Source: Ignavibacteria bacterium (GTDB lineage Bacteria > Bacteroidota > Ignavibacteria > UBA10030). From it: a stretch of 42,288 nucleotides of DNA. The stretch's first letter is position 1. Each line of letters starts with the position of its first letter. The position numbers and the translations under genes were made by a program. Location: assembly GCA_016873755.1 (NCBI GenBank), contig VGWB01000005.1:1-42288 (forward strand), given 5' to 3'. The notes under the pieces were generated by a model. That model was not told where the DNA came from. It did no database searches and saw only the letters and a program-made list of their open reading frames with translations. Below are positions 1 through 9,200 of the stretch, in pieces.

Positions 1-159
1 CAGAGAGGATCACTTCATCCCCCGGAAGATGCACGAGATGCAGATGGCGGCCCTTGTCCGCGCGCGAACCGTAACCGGGCGAATGTTCACCAGACAAGAG
101 CATGCCCAGAACCATTGTCAGACGGGGAATATCGGACTCGCACTGGAAGTCATGAGAAC
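1..159. other. Window edge, no supported gene
   Basis: No gene can be supported here. A minus-strand frame stays open from an ATG at 115 to the window edge, but it has no ribosome binding site and no motif I recognise. The frame of the downstream serine hydrolase is also open to the edge, but its sequence before the signal peptide does not look like protein. This may be the 3' or 5' end of a gene cut by the window. Confidence 0.3.
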
Positions 160-1356
160 ATGGATCGAAGAACGAACACACTGCTGACGTTCACAAACTG
201 GGTCACTCGCGTCAGTTCATGGCTCATTCTGGCCTCGCTCCTCTCCTGTTCGCCACCGCATCCGCAGAGGCTGGTGAACGCAATGAGGAGCAACGCCGCC
301 TGTCCGTTGGATTCCGCCCAGATCCAGTCGGTCTTCAACTACATGCAGCACTTCCCCAACGAGTCTGAGGTGTCCATTGCCCTTCTCGTGGGGGATTCCA
401 CATCGTTCATCGGCGTCAAGAGGCACAATGACTCGGTGATCTGTGTCGAGAACCGGACCGGCATTTTCGAGGTCGGCTCTGTGACCAAGACCGTCACGGC
501 AACAATGCTTGCCAAGCTTGTCTATCACGGCGTTATCGGTCTTGACGCGCCGATCAAGTCCTTCCTCCCCATCAAACTGATGCAGAGCTCACTCAACGGA
601 AAAGAAGTGACGCTCCTTCATCTCGCCAATCACACCTCAGGGCTTCCCAGGGAACCCGATAACGTGAGCACAGATTGGGCGATGCCTGGAAGCCCATACC
701 GTACGTATGACACAACGAAGCTATACGACTATCTTTCCAGGAGGATGACACTGCTATCCACACCGGGCGAGAAGCGTGAGTATTCCAATCTCGGCGGCGG
801 GCTGCTGGGCCATCTCCTGACACTCATCACGGGCACGTCGTATGAAGCCCTCTTGGACGAATCGATCTGCAAACCGCTGGGCCTGCACAGCACATTCGTC
901 GCGCTTGATACTGAACGCACGCAGCACCTCGTTCAGGGAAGGGATCCCAAAGGGAATGTCGTTCCGAACTGGGAACTGAATGTGCTCGCCGGGGGAGGCG
1001 GAATCAAATCCACCGCAGAAGACATGGCGAAGTATATCCGGGCACACATGACCGACACGACGTACTTCTTCCTCACGCAAAAGCCGACGATGAAGTACAC
1101 CGAGCATAATACCGCGGGACTCAGTTGGGCCTGGTACACGAACGGTAGCAGGAATTTCGTCGATGCAACAGGTGGAACCGGGGGTTACTCGTGCTCCGTC
1201 ATTTTCGAGCGGTCGACGAGAACGGCAATCGTCCTGCTGACAAACGTCTCCGCATTCTTGGCATCGAAGGGGGACTACATTGTGAAGATGTCTCGGGCAT
1301 TGTACGACCCACTCGCGGCCTCTCGAGAAAGCCTGACCCCGCTAAGCACGAGGTGA
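160..1356 (+). CDS. Serine hydrolase, beta-lactamase/DD-peptidase fold lipoprotein
   Basis: Predicted exported serine hydrolase of the class C beta-lactamase/penicillin-binding-protein superfamily (398 aa). I chose the ATG at 160 because it is followed directly by a signal peptide ending in the lipobox-like LASLLSC (Cys30); an upstream in-frame ATG at 115 would put 15 hydrophilic residues in front. The SxxK motif is SVTK (Ser107, Lys110) in the context EVGSVTKT. The second motif is YSN (Tyr208) in REYSNLGGG, and GGTGGYS near the C terminus stands in for the KTG/HTG motif. The family acts on amide or ester bonds (D-peptides, beta-lactams, esters), and the substrate cannot be read from the sequence. 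It stands alone on the plus strand, and another family member lies at 40.6 kb. Confidence 0.88.
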   Translation: MDRRTNTLLTFTNWVTRVSSWLILASLLSCSPPHPQRLVNAMRSNAACPLDSAQIQSVFNYMQHFPNESEVSIALLVGDSTSFIGVKRHNDSVICVENRTGIFEVGSVTKTVTATMLAKLVYHGVIGLDAPIKSFLPIKLMQSSLNGKEVTLLHLANHTSGLPREPDNVSTDWAMPGSPYRTYDTTKLYDYLSRRMTLLSTPGEKREYSNLGGGLLGHLLTLITGTSYEALLDESICKPLGLHSTFVALDTERTQHLVQGRDPKGNVVPNWELNVLAGGGGIKSTAEDMAKYIRAHMTDTTYFFLTQKPTMKYTEHNTAGLSWAWYTNGSRNFVDATGGTGGYSCSVIFERSTRTAIVLLTNVSAFLASKGDYIVKMSRALYDPLAASRESLTPLSTR

Positions 1357-1513
1357 AAACGGACGCCTGATAAGCGGCCGAACTTGACACATCCCGAAGA
1401 ACTGGTTCGGCGGGTACGCGATTGAGCGGTTATCGCTGACCACCTGAAACCGTCGCGCTTCTTGCCCGCTTGAATGACGGGCTAGGCAATTACAGAAAAC
1501 CCCGCGAACTCGC

Positions 1514-1897
1514 TCAATTTACTCGGATGACCAGGACACGAGCATCCCACCGCTCATCATAGACCGGAATGAACCCGTCTCCATAGAATATCAGGCTCAT
1601 TTCTTCGTGCTTGCCTACGCGCTCCAGCACGATCCCGCTGCCTCCCAACTCAGCCGCTCGGCACTGACTGTCGCGCAGCATTTTCTCCTTTGTCACTGCC
1701 GAAGAGATCTCGAGAACGGCGATCTCCTGATATGAGGAGGGAACCTTCCCGATATCCTGGTACACGTCAACCTCTGTCCAGTGGCGAAGCTGCGGTAGGG
1801 GTTGGTCACTTAGGCTGATTACTTTCATACTCGTGCAGCCTAGCACCAGGGCAGGAAACAGGAGCAAAACGAATCGAAGGACTCCAGACTGTCTCAT
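1514..1897 (-). CDS. Small hypothetical lipoprotein
   Basis: Short exported protein of 127 aa with no function I can name. I chose the ATG at 1897 because a GGAGG sits 7 bases upstream and the product then opens with a typical lipoprotein signal (MRQSGVLRFVLLLFPALVLG, then Cys). A longer in-frame start at 2026 would add 43 residues without a binding site. The mature part contains a stretch on the pattern YQEIAVLEISS and a later AAELGGSGIVLERVG. Such stretches resemble small outer-membrane-associated lipoproteins of the YajI/DUF4156 kind, but this is only a resemblance. It is monocistronic as far as visible. Confidence 0.7.
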   Translation of the reverse strand: MRQSGVLRFVLLLFPALVLGCTSMKVISLSDQPLPQLRHWTEVDVYQDIGKVPSSYQEIAVLEISSAVTKEKMLRDSQCRAAELGGSGIVLERVGKHEEMSLIFYGDGFIPVYDERWDARVLVIRVN

Positions 1898-2393
1898 GAC
1901 ATCCTCCATATTGAGCCGAACAAGCCTGGACAAGGGGGTAAAAGCAAGTATGGCGGTGCAAAAAACGTACCGAGTGAAACACCGAGGACGAACCGCCCAA
2001 AGCATCGCCGTTAAGAAGCTCCACACGCTGCCAAGTGTACGCAGTCGTGGTCAGGTGTATCCGTTTTCGGTCATTCTTGTCAACATCAACGGAATGTGGA
2101 GAAGTGGATACGTTCCCGTTCATGCACACCGTATTGCCGCCTATGGCCCATCTGCGGGGCTGCGCCACCTATACCGTCCCTTGCGCAGTGTGACAAGTCG
2201 ATGTCTTGATCACGCAGGCGGAGGGGTTCCCTGAGCCTTTGTTTTCTCTGCGCGCCCCTGGTCAATCTGCCTTGACCAGCACGCCACCCAACCGACGGCC
2301 GCTTGCATCTTCGAATCTCTTTTCCGAACGTTACAGTGCAGGTTCTCCCGCTCTTTCAAAGTCCCCCTTCCACCTCGCACCGGAGGCACAAAC
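1898..2393. other. Intergenic region with no clear gene
   Basis: About 500 bases between divergent genes. Open frames on both strands lack binding sites and recognisable protein sequence. It must carry the promoters for the lipoprotein (minus) and for the aldolase pair (plus), but I see no convincing -35/-10 pair. The only clear signal is a GGAGG at 2382-2386 that serves the aldolase start. Confidence 0.4.
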
Positions 2394-3230
2394 GTGATTA
2401 CCTATCGACTTAATCGTCTCTTCAATCCCAAATCAAATTGCGCTCTTGACGTCGCCATCGATCACGGATTCTTCAACGAACGATCATTCCTGACAGGTAT
2501 TGAGGATATAGCCAAGGCCGTCAAGACACTGGTCGAGGCACAACCCGATGCCATACAACTGACGATCGGCCAGGCGCCGATCCTCCAGTCGATCCCGGGC
2601 AAGAACAAACCGGCACTTGTTCTGCGCACGGATGTCGCAAACGTGTACGGCACGGAGCTGCCGCGGGTCATGTTCAGCAGGATCATCGAGCAGGCGGTCG
2701 AGCAGGCCTTGCGGCTCGATGCTGTCTGCGTAGTTGTCAACCTCCTCCGCATCCCGAACGCACCGGAGGTGACGGAGCAGTGCATCCAGAACATCCTCAA
2801 GCTCAAGCCGGAGTGTGAGCGGTACGGCATGCCGCTGATGATCGAGCCCCTGGTTTTTCGTCCGAATGAAAAGGCCGGAGGCTACATGGTCGATGGGGAC
2901 ATCGAGAAGATACTCCCTCTCGTTCGCCAGGCTGTCGAGCTCGGCGCAGATGTCATCAAAGCCGATCCGACCGACGATGTCAATGAGTACCACCGCGTCG
3001 TCGAGATTGCCCGTGTTCCGGTGCTCGTACGCGGTGGCGGCAAGGCTCCCGACAAGGAGGTGCTGCAGCGGACGGAACTATTGATGAAGCAAGGGGTAGC
3101 CGGGATCGTTTATGGCCGGAACATCATTCAGCATCACGATCCTGCCGGCATGACGAAGGCCCTCATGGCTGTCGTGCACGAAAAGGTCAACGCGGATCAA
3201 GCATATAGCTTGATCAGGAGGCCGGCATGA
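2394..3230 (+). CDS. Class I aldolase, DhnA/LsrF (FbaB-like) family
   Basis: Predicted Schiff-base class I aldolase of the DhnA family, 278 aa, the normal length for this TIM-barrel family. The start is a GTG at 2394 with GGAGG seven bases upstream. Visible family marks are LDVAIDHG (Asp19, Asp23, His24) at the first strand, the Schiff-base lysine in ADVIKADPTDD (Lys189), and the phosphate-binding VRGGGKAPD (around 212-220) and GIVYGRNI segments. Family members cleave fructose 1,6-bisphosphate, deoxy-sugar phosphates or the phosphorylated AI-2 signal. The exact substrate is open. Its stop codon overlaps the start of a Gfo/Idh/MocA oxidoreductase, so the two are translationally coupled and probably act in one sugar-catabolic route. 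Confidence 0.88.
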   Translation: MITYRLNRLFNPKSNCALDVAIDHGFFNERSFLTGIEDIAKAVKTLVEAQPDAIQLTIGQAPILQSIPGKNKPALVLRTDVANVYGTELPRVMFSRIIEQAVEQALRLDAVCVVVNLLRIPNAPEVTEQCIQNILKLKPECERYGMPLMIEPLVFRPNEKAGGYMVDGDIEKILPLVRQAVELGADVIKADPTDDVNEYHRVVEIARVPVLVRGGGKAPDKEVLQRTELLMKQGVAGIVYGRNIIQHHDPAGMTKALMAVVHEKVNADQAYSLIRRPA

Positions 3231-4357
3231 GCAAGCCGGTTTCCATCGGCGTCATCGGCGGAGGATTGATGGGCCGCGAGACTGCCAGCGCGCTGGGTCG
3301 CTGGTTCGCTCTGGATGGCTTTCCCATCAAGGCTGAGCTTGTAGCCGTGTGCGACATCGCGGAGAAAGTCCGCGAGTGGTTCCGCCAGGTTCCAACCGTC
3401 AAGCTGATCACGGCTGACTACAAGGAACTCATTCACGAGCCCGGGATCGACGTGGTGTACGTTGCTGTCCCGCACCATCTCCACGAACAGATCTACATCG
3501 ACGTCCTCAGTGCGGGCAAGGACCTGTTCGCCGAGAAGCCGTTCGGAATTGACCTTTCTGCGGCCCTCAACATCGCCCGCGTCGTTGACGTGTCCGCACG
3601 ATTTGTGCGCATCAGCTCCGAACTCCCTTTTCTTCCGGGGGCGCAGAGAGTGATTCAGTTCGTCAAAAGCGGAGCGCTGGGAAAGCTGATTGAAGTGCGT
3701 TCAGGATTCTGGCACGCGAGCGACCTCGATCCCACCAAGCCCGTCAACTGGAAGCGCCAGGTCGCAACGTGCGGCGAAGCGGGTGTAATGGCCGACCTCG
3801 GCATGCACGTGATGCATATCCCGTTCCGGATGGGATGGAAGCCAAAGCGCGTCTACGCTCAGCTTCAGAAGGTCTACTCACAGCGTCCCGATGGGAAAGG
3901 AGGCATGGCCCCTTGCGATACGTGGGACAATGCCATGCTGCATACCGAATTCGACTCAGATGGCGCCGAAGTGCCGATGCGATTCGAAATGAAGCGGCTG
4001 GCTCCCGGAGAGACGAACACCTGGTTCATCGAAATCCTTGGGGTCGATGGTGGAGCCCGCTTCAGCACGAAGAAGCCGAAGACGCTCTGGATCTTCGAAC
4101 GCGGGAAGGAACAGATATGGAAGAAGATCGATGTGGGACACGCGTCGGTGTTTCCGACAGTCACGGGCGGCATCTTCGAAGCCGGGTTTCCCGACTGCTT
4201 CCTGCAAATGTGGGGAGCTTTCGTCGCAGAACGCGCGGGCATACTCGAGGGAAGGTTCGGGTGCGTTACGCCCGACGAGGCAGTTTTGAGTCACAAAGTC
4301 TTTGCCGCTGCCCTGGCCTCGAACGAGAGCAGGCGGGCTGAGCCGGTGAGGGGCTAG
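3227..4357 (+). CDS. Gfo/Idh/MocA family NAD(P)-dependent oxidoreductase
   Basis: Cytoplasmic sugar or cyclitol dehydrogenase of 376 aa. The N-terminal Rossmann fold shows GVIGGGLMGRE (residues 8-18), followed by the family EKP motif (103-105, in AEKPFGID). The C-terminal substrate domain contains DLGMHVMH (Asp190, His194), the usual place of the catalytic histidine. The ATG at 3227 overlaps the aldolase stop in an ATGA arrangement, and an AGGAGG precedes it inside the aldolase gene. The family oxidises a sugar or inositol hydroxyl to a ketone, which would supply a keto-sugar for retro-aldol cleavage by the upstream enzyme. Substrate unknown. It ends 3 bases before the convergent DUF454 gene. 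Confidence 0.9.
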   Translation: MSKPVSIGVIGGGLMGRETASALGRWFALDGFPIKAELVAVCDIAEKVREWFRQVPTVKLITADYKELIHEPGIDVVYVAVPHHLHEQIYIDVLSAGKDLFAEKPFGIDLSAALNIARVVDVSARFVRISSELPFLPGAQRVIQFVKSGALGKLIEVRSGFWHASDLDPTKPVNWKRQVATCGEAGVMADLGMHVMHIPFRMGWKPKRVYAQLQKVYSQRPDGKGGMAPCDTWDNAMLHTEFDSDGAEVPMRFEMKRLAPGETNTWFIEILGVDGGARFSTKKPKTLWIFERGKEQIWKKIDVGHASVFPTVTGGIFEAGFPDCFLQMWGAFVAERAGILEGRFGCVTPDEAVLSHKVFAAALASNESRRAEPVRG

Positions 4358-4360
4358 CAC

Positions 4361-4792
4361 TCAGCTGGATTTCGCCGTGGGGACGAGAATGAGATGGATT
4401 GTGACACCGACTGCAATAACTACAAGAACGATGCGCACGGCAAGGGAATCAGTCGCAAAGAGTGCAGACGAGAGAATGGTCGTCCAGAGGATGATGATGC
4501 TGACGGCTTTCGATGTCCGTGTTACCCCTCTTCCCTCCCGATAGTCTTTGACGTACTTGCCGAAGTACTTGTTCTGATGCATCCAGAGATAGAACTTATG
4601 CGAACTTCGCGCATAGCACCAAGCCGCCATCAGGAAGAAGACCGTCGTCGGTAGAAGGGGCAGAAAGATCCCAAGGATGCCAATTCCAACAAAGACTGTA
4701 CCGGCAAACCACAGGGTCCATCGAACGACCCGGCGGTTGTGAATCTTAGCGGATGATTCCGCGACGACGGATGGTGAACTCGACTCTTCCAT
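4361..4792 (-). CDS. DUF454 (YbaN-like) inner-membrane protein
   Basis: Small inner-membrane protein of 143 aa. The start at ATG 4792 is preceded by GAGGG at good spacing; a longer in-frame start at 4894 lacks one. After a hydrophilic head of about 25 residues comes a helical pair with the family signature GILGIFLPLLPTTVFFLMAA, then AxxCYARSSHKFYLWM and the charged loop YFGKYVKDYREGRG. Two more hydrophobic segments follow. This matches the DUF454/YbaN family, which has no firmly assigned function; some members neighbour heme or membrane-stress genes. It faces the aldolase pair and appears monocistronic. Confidence 0.87.
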   Translation of the reverse strand: MEESSSPSVVAESSAKIHNRRVVRWTLWFAGTVFVGIGILGIFLPLLPTTVFFLMAAWCYARSSHKFYLWMHQNKYFGKYVKDYREGRGVTRTSKAVSIIILWTTILSSALFATDSLAVRIVLVVIAVGVTIHLILVPTAKSS

Positions 4793-4935
4793 ATTGCCCT
4801 CAAGTGGGAGACAAACCGGAGGACCGGTTTCACCCTGCTTCTTATCCAACCTGAGAACGGCGAAAAACGTTCCCTCCTGCAGCAAGGTACGCATTTTGGC
4901 AGACTGCTCAGAAACAAAAACGCTGTCACGTTGAG

Positions 4936-4953
4936 CCCCGGCATTCGCCGGGG
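4936..4953. repeat. Perfect GC-rich hairpin
   Basis: CCCCGGC and GCCGGGG form a perfect 7-bp stem around an ATTC loop. There is no T-run on either side, so it is not a standard intrinsic terminator for either neighbour. It could be a leader hairpin of the DUF454 transcript or a dispersed palindromic unit. Confidence 0.5.
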
Positions 4954-5115
4954 TAGACTCCGTCTAAACGTGCGATTTGATGCAAATGTCGCGGTCTTCT
5001 TTTCGTACGCCTTTCTGAGCCGCCTGTCAGTGTGCCGACTTGGAAGAACTTTGAAAAAGTCAGCTGCGCCACGCAAAGAGTTTTGCCCACATCAACTCAA
5101 GCTTCCGGGGAAAGG

Positions 5116-5178
5116 GCACACACCCCTCTGTGCGTGAGCACGCGTCTTGGGGAGAGGAGATGGAGGGGGTGTGTGTTG
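5116..5178. repeat. Dispersed palindromic repeat (CACACACCCCTC type)
   Basis: The left arm GCACACACCCCTC (5116-5128) faces the right arm GAGGGGGTGTGTGT (5163-5176), with about 34 bases between, giving a long imperfect hairpin. The first 15 bases (GCACACACCCCTCTG) recur exactly at 9670-9684. Similar arms bound the larger element at 12345-12540. This marks a family of intergenic palindromic repeats, of REP or MITE-remnant type. Confidence 0.6.
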
Positions 5179-5203
5179 CTCTCTTGCTCAGATTTCAAGA
5201 AAA

Positions 5204-5218
5204 ATCACATATTGTGAT
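5204..5218. promoter_or_regulatory. Possible operator dyad upstream of the acyltransferase
   Basis: ATCACA-TAT-TGTGAT is a perfect 6+6 dyad with a 3-base spacer, about 150 bases before the acyltransferase start. The TGTGA-type half-sites recall dimeric CRP/FNR-like sites, though the spacing is shorter than the usual 6. No adjacent promoter can be assigned, so binding by any factor is only a possibility. Confidence 0.3.
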
Positions 5219-5369
5219 CCAGCGTGTGATGCGATCGGTTCAACCGCACGACTTGTTCAAAGAACATGTGAGACGCGACACTAGGTCCCAGTTAGGCGAA
5301 ATAGCGCTGTAGCCCCCTCGAATTGAAGATCCCTAATGCGGGCGGAACAAAGAGTACGTATCTTGTCCT

Positions 5370-6152
5370 ATGAACACTTCCCTCCCTTCCATCCTTCGCT
5401 CCCTTCGCGTCTGGATCGCGAGCATATCCCTCATTTTGCTCTGGGTGCCGTTCCTGGCGGTCATCCGCCTGTTCGACCGTGACAAGAATGTGATGCGCAC
5501 GGGGCTTTGGTTCCGCAGGCTCGGCCGGGCACTGACCAAAACCAATCCTTTCTGGAAGCTGAAGATCACCGGGAGCGATACGTTGCCGGAATCGCGTGCA
5601 TACGTAGTCGTCAGCAACCATCAATCCATGGCGGATATTCCCCTGATTTCAAATCTGAAATGGGAGATGAAATGGGTGGGAAAGAAAGAGCTGTTCAGGA
5701 CACCGATCATCGGCTGGCTTATGTCGATGGCAGGGGATATCCCTCTCGACCGCAAGGATTCCCGCAGCGGAGCGAGGATGATAAGATCGGCTCTGAAGTA
5801 TCTGAACAACGGCTGCCCTGTCATGTTCTTTCCCGAGGGCACTCGTACGCCGGACGGAACCGTGAGGCCATTCACTGACAGCGCATTCTATCTGGCCATC
5901 AAAGCGAATGTGTCGGTACTGCCGGTTGCTGTGGAGGGCTCATACCAATGCCTCCCAAAACGGAGCTGGGTGTTTGGAAGCCCTGCAGAGGTCCGGATGA
6001 GAGTGTTTGCGCCGTTGGAGACGACGGGAATGACCATGCGCGACGTCTCCCGCTTGCGCGACACGGTACGCGGAGCCATCATTGAGCAGATCGCTGCGTG
6101 GAAGGGCCTGGCAAAGCAGGAAGTGGATGCGCTGGCGAGGAGCTCACAGTAG
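5370..6152 (+). CDS. plsC: 1-acyl-sn-glycerol-3-phosphate acyltransferase (PlsC family)
   Basis: Membrane-associated lysophosphatidate acyltransferase of 260 aa, which makes phosphatidic acid from lysophosphatidic acid and an acyl donor at the inner membrane. One N-terminal hydrophobic helix (about 14-33) is followed by the acyltransferase motif NHQSMAD (His84, Asp89), the substrate-binding FPEGTR (154-159) and a VLPVAVEG segment. The length is typical. Relatives include lyso-ornithine-lipid acyltransferases, so the acceptor could differ. It is monocistronic and converges with the long minus-strand sensor gene about 90 bases downstream. Confidence 0.9.
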   Translation: MNTSLPSILRSLRVWIASISLILLWVPFLAVIRLFDRDKNVMRTGLWFRRLGRALTKTNPFWKLKITGSDTLPESRAYVVVSNHQSMADIPLISNLKWEMKWVGKKELFRTPIIGWLMSMAGDIPLDRKDSRSGARMIRSALKYLNNGCPVMFFPEGTRTPDGTVRPFTDSAFYLAIKANVSVLPVAVEGSYQCLPKRSWVFGSPAEVRMRVFAPLETTGMTMRDVSRLRDTVRGAIIEQIAAWKGLAKQEVDALARSSQ

Positions 6153-6240
6153 CGCTGGATGCGGCCGCGACCAGTTCAATCCGGAGAAGAGAAACAACGT
6201 TGGGTGGGCAGGCCGGTGGTGAAGACAGGATCGTCAGCAC

Positions 6241-9200
6241 CTACAGCACTTTGATCACCACGAGCGCCATGTCGTCGTGCTGCGGGGCTGAAGCAGAGAA
6301 GCGCTGGACATCACGAACGATAGTATCCCGGATTGACTGGGCAGAATGCAACCGCGTATCGAGTGCCTCGAGGAGTCGCTTGAGCCGCTCCTCACTGTAT
6401 TGATTTCGATCCCGATCCTGCGCCTCTACGATCCCATCAGTCTGGAGAATGATGACATCTCCCTGGCGAAGCTGCACCACACGCTCCCGGTGTTTGCTTT
6501 CTCTCAAGATTCCGAGCGGGTGAGTCGAGCCGACAGCTTCGAGCGAGGTAACGCCTTTCTGCGACTTGAGAAGGGGTTTGTTCAGGCCTGCATTGGCAAA
6601 CGTCAATCGTTTCCGCCGCGTGTCAAGCGCACACAGGCAGACAGCGGTGAAGATCTCCCTGTCGGTCTTTGGATAGAGGAGGCGGTTCGCCTTTCTGAGC
6701 ACCTCAGTGATTGGCGATCCGTCAGCGATTTCCGCGCTGATCATCCCGCTTGCCATGACAGCCGTCATGGCTGCCTTCATGGCCTTTCCGGAAACATCAC
6801 CCAGCACTACGCCGAACATCTTCTGCTTCTCATCAAACCAGAAGTAATCGAAGAAGTCGCCACCGACCTCGTTTGCCGGCAAGCAGGTACCCGAAATGTC
6901 GTATCCGTTCACTTTTGGGTCATCGTGCGGCATGATCGACATCTGCGCGTCGTGAGCTGCCCGAAGCTCCGCCGACATCCGTACCGTCCTTAGCCGGCGA
7001 TGGTATGCCAGGAAAAGCAACGCGACGGCGACGACTAAGCAGATCAAGATAAACCACCACGTCTTCCAGAATGGAGGTGCAATCATGACGTTGATTGAAA
7101 CACCGGTTTTGTTCCAAACGCCGTCGCTGTTCGATCCTATCACCCGAAACGTGTAAGCACCGGGAGACAGCGTTGTGTAGCTCGCATATCGCTTGGCTGC
7201 AGTTGTCCGGATCCACTCCTCGTCAAGCCCCTCCATCTTGTACGCGTAGAGATTCTCTTCCGGTGCTGTGTAGTCGAGAGCAGCGAACTCAAACTCAAAG
7301 AAATAATCCTTGTGCGACAGCTTGATTTCGCCAACCTCAGTCAGAGGCTTCCCGAAATCGACAGGCTCATTGAGTTTGCTGAACGCCGTGAGAACAACCG
7401 GGGGAATGTACGGGTTGTCCTTGATCTTCTCGGGGAAAAACGAGTTGAAGCCGTTTATCCCGCCGAAGAACATCTCACCGCGTGGGCTCTTGAAAAATGA
7501 TCCCGCGTTGAACTCTCTTGCCTGAAGCCCGTCACGCGGAGTGTAGTTCTTGAAATGCCGTTTCTCCGGGTTGAACCTCGATAGGCCGTTGTTCGTGCTC
7601 AGCCAAAAGTTACCTTTTCGGTCTTCCAGTATGCCGTAGACAGCATTGCCCGGGAGACCATCTTCCTCAGTAAGGATTGTGCACTTGCTGGTCGCAGGGT
7701 CGAATCGAATCAGTCCGCCGCCCCAGGTGGTAAGCCAGAGAACTCCAAACTTGTCTTCATGGATGTGGAATATGTAGTCGTTGCTGAGACTCTGCGGATC
7801 GCGGGGATCAGACCTGAAATGCTTGATTGTCCCGGTAGCCCGATCGAACCGATCTAACCCCGCCCCGTGCGTTCCGATCCAGAGTATCCCGGAGCGATCT
7901 TCGTGGATAGCCCGAATGTAGTCGCTCCCGATGCTGTTTGGATTGTTCGGATCGTGACGATAGTGGGTAAACCGAGTTTGCCTTCCGCTGCCAGTGCGCG
8001 GCTCCAGCCTGTTGAGCCCTCCACCGTACGTTCCGATCCACAAGGCACCCTGGCGATCCAGCAAGAATGCCCGGATCTCGTCATGGCTGAGACTCGTGGT
8101 GTCTCTAGGATTATGAATGAAGCGTGTGAAACGCTCCGTTTCCGGATTGAATCGGCAGACACCGCCGCCGTTCGTACCGATCCACAGGTCTCCAGAGGGG
8201 TCACCGACGACGAGGCGGACAACGTTGTGGCTCAGGCTGTTCGGATTGCGAGGATCTGATCTGAAATACGTGAAGCGATTGCGCCTCCTGTCGAACCTGC
8301 TCAGTCCGCCGCCGTGCGTCCCCAACCACAAGGTTCCTTTGCGATCCTCGTAGATGCTCCAAATGATATCGACAGTCAGGCTCGTCGGCTTGTCCGGCTC
8401 GGCCTGATAGTGCACGAACTGTCTCTTCCTGACGTCGACCTTGTTGGCGCCTCCCCCATACGTTCCGACCCAGATGACCTCAGAGCGATCCTGGAACAGG
8501 CATCGGATTTGATTGTCGCTGATGCTCGTGGCATCGCGCGGATCTCTCTGATAAGTAACAAATGTCTCCGTTGTCCGGTCGAACGCGTTCAAGCCTCCTC
8601 CGTTGGTGCCAACCCAGAACGCTCCCGAAGAATCCTCTAGAATTGCGTAGACTTCGTTGCTCCTGATGCTCCGGGGATTTCGCGGATTGTGAACGTAACG
8701 CTGAAATGCCAGAGCTCCCGGGCTGCCGGGCCGGCGGATCACCCTGTTGAGACCACCGTCGGTTCCAATCCAGAGTGTGCCCGACCTGTCCTCATAGATC
8801 GCACGGACACGATCGTTGCTCAGGCTTCTCGGATTGCGCTTGTTATGCCGGTAGTGCGCGAAACGAGGAGTCGGCTTCGTGAGCTCATCAGGCGTGAGAC
8901 AATTGAGACCGCGTCCAGTCCCGATCCAGAGCGTCCCCTCACGGTCCTGAAAAAGGCAGGTTATGGCGTCATTGCTCAGCGCGCCCGGATTCTTAGGGTC
9001 GTGATAGAATCGGACAAAGGTTGCAGAGGTGTCGTCGCCATTATTCAACACAACTTTGTTCAATCCGACGGCGGTGCCAACCCAGAGTGTACCGGATCGG
9101 TCCTGGTAGATCGAATAGATGATGTCGTTGCTGATGGTGGTCGAATCAAATGGCGAGTGCCGGTAACGAATAAACCTTTGAGTGCCCGGAAGATACCGGT

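Larger units (their letters stand above)
4793..5369. other. Intergenic region holding hairpins and a repeat
   Basis: About 580 bases between the divergent DUF454 and acyltransferase genes. No coding sequence is supported. It holds a GC hairpin at 4936-4953, a long imperfect palindrome at 5116-5178 that belongs to a dispersed repeat, and a short dyad at 5204-5218. These are listed separately. Confidence 0.5.

Noticed and set aside
1833-2234. 133-codon plus-strand frame in the spacer before the aldolase
   Set aside because: No binding site and a basic, low-information translation. It starts inside the minus-strand lipoprotein gene.
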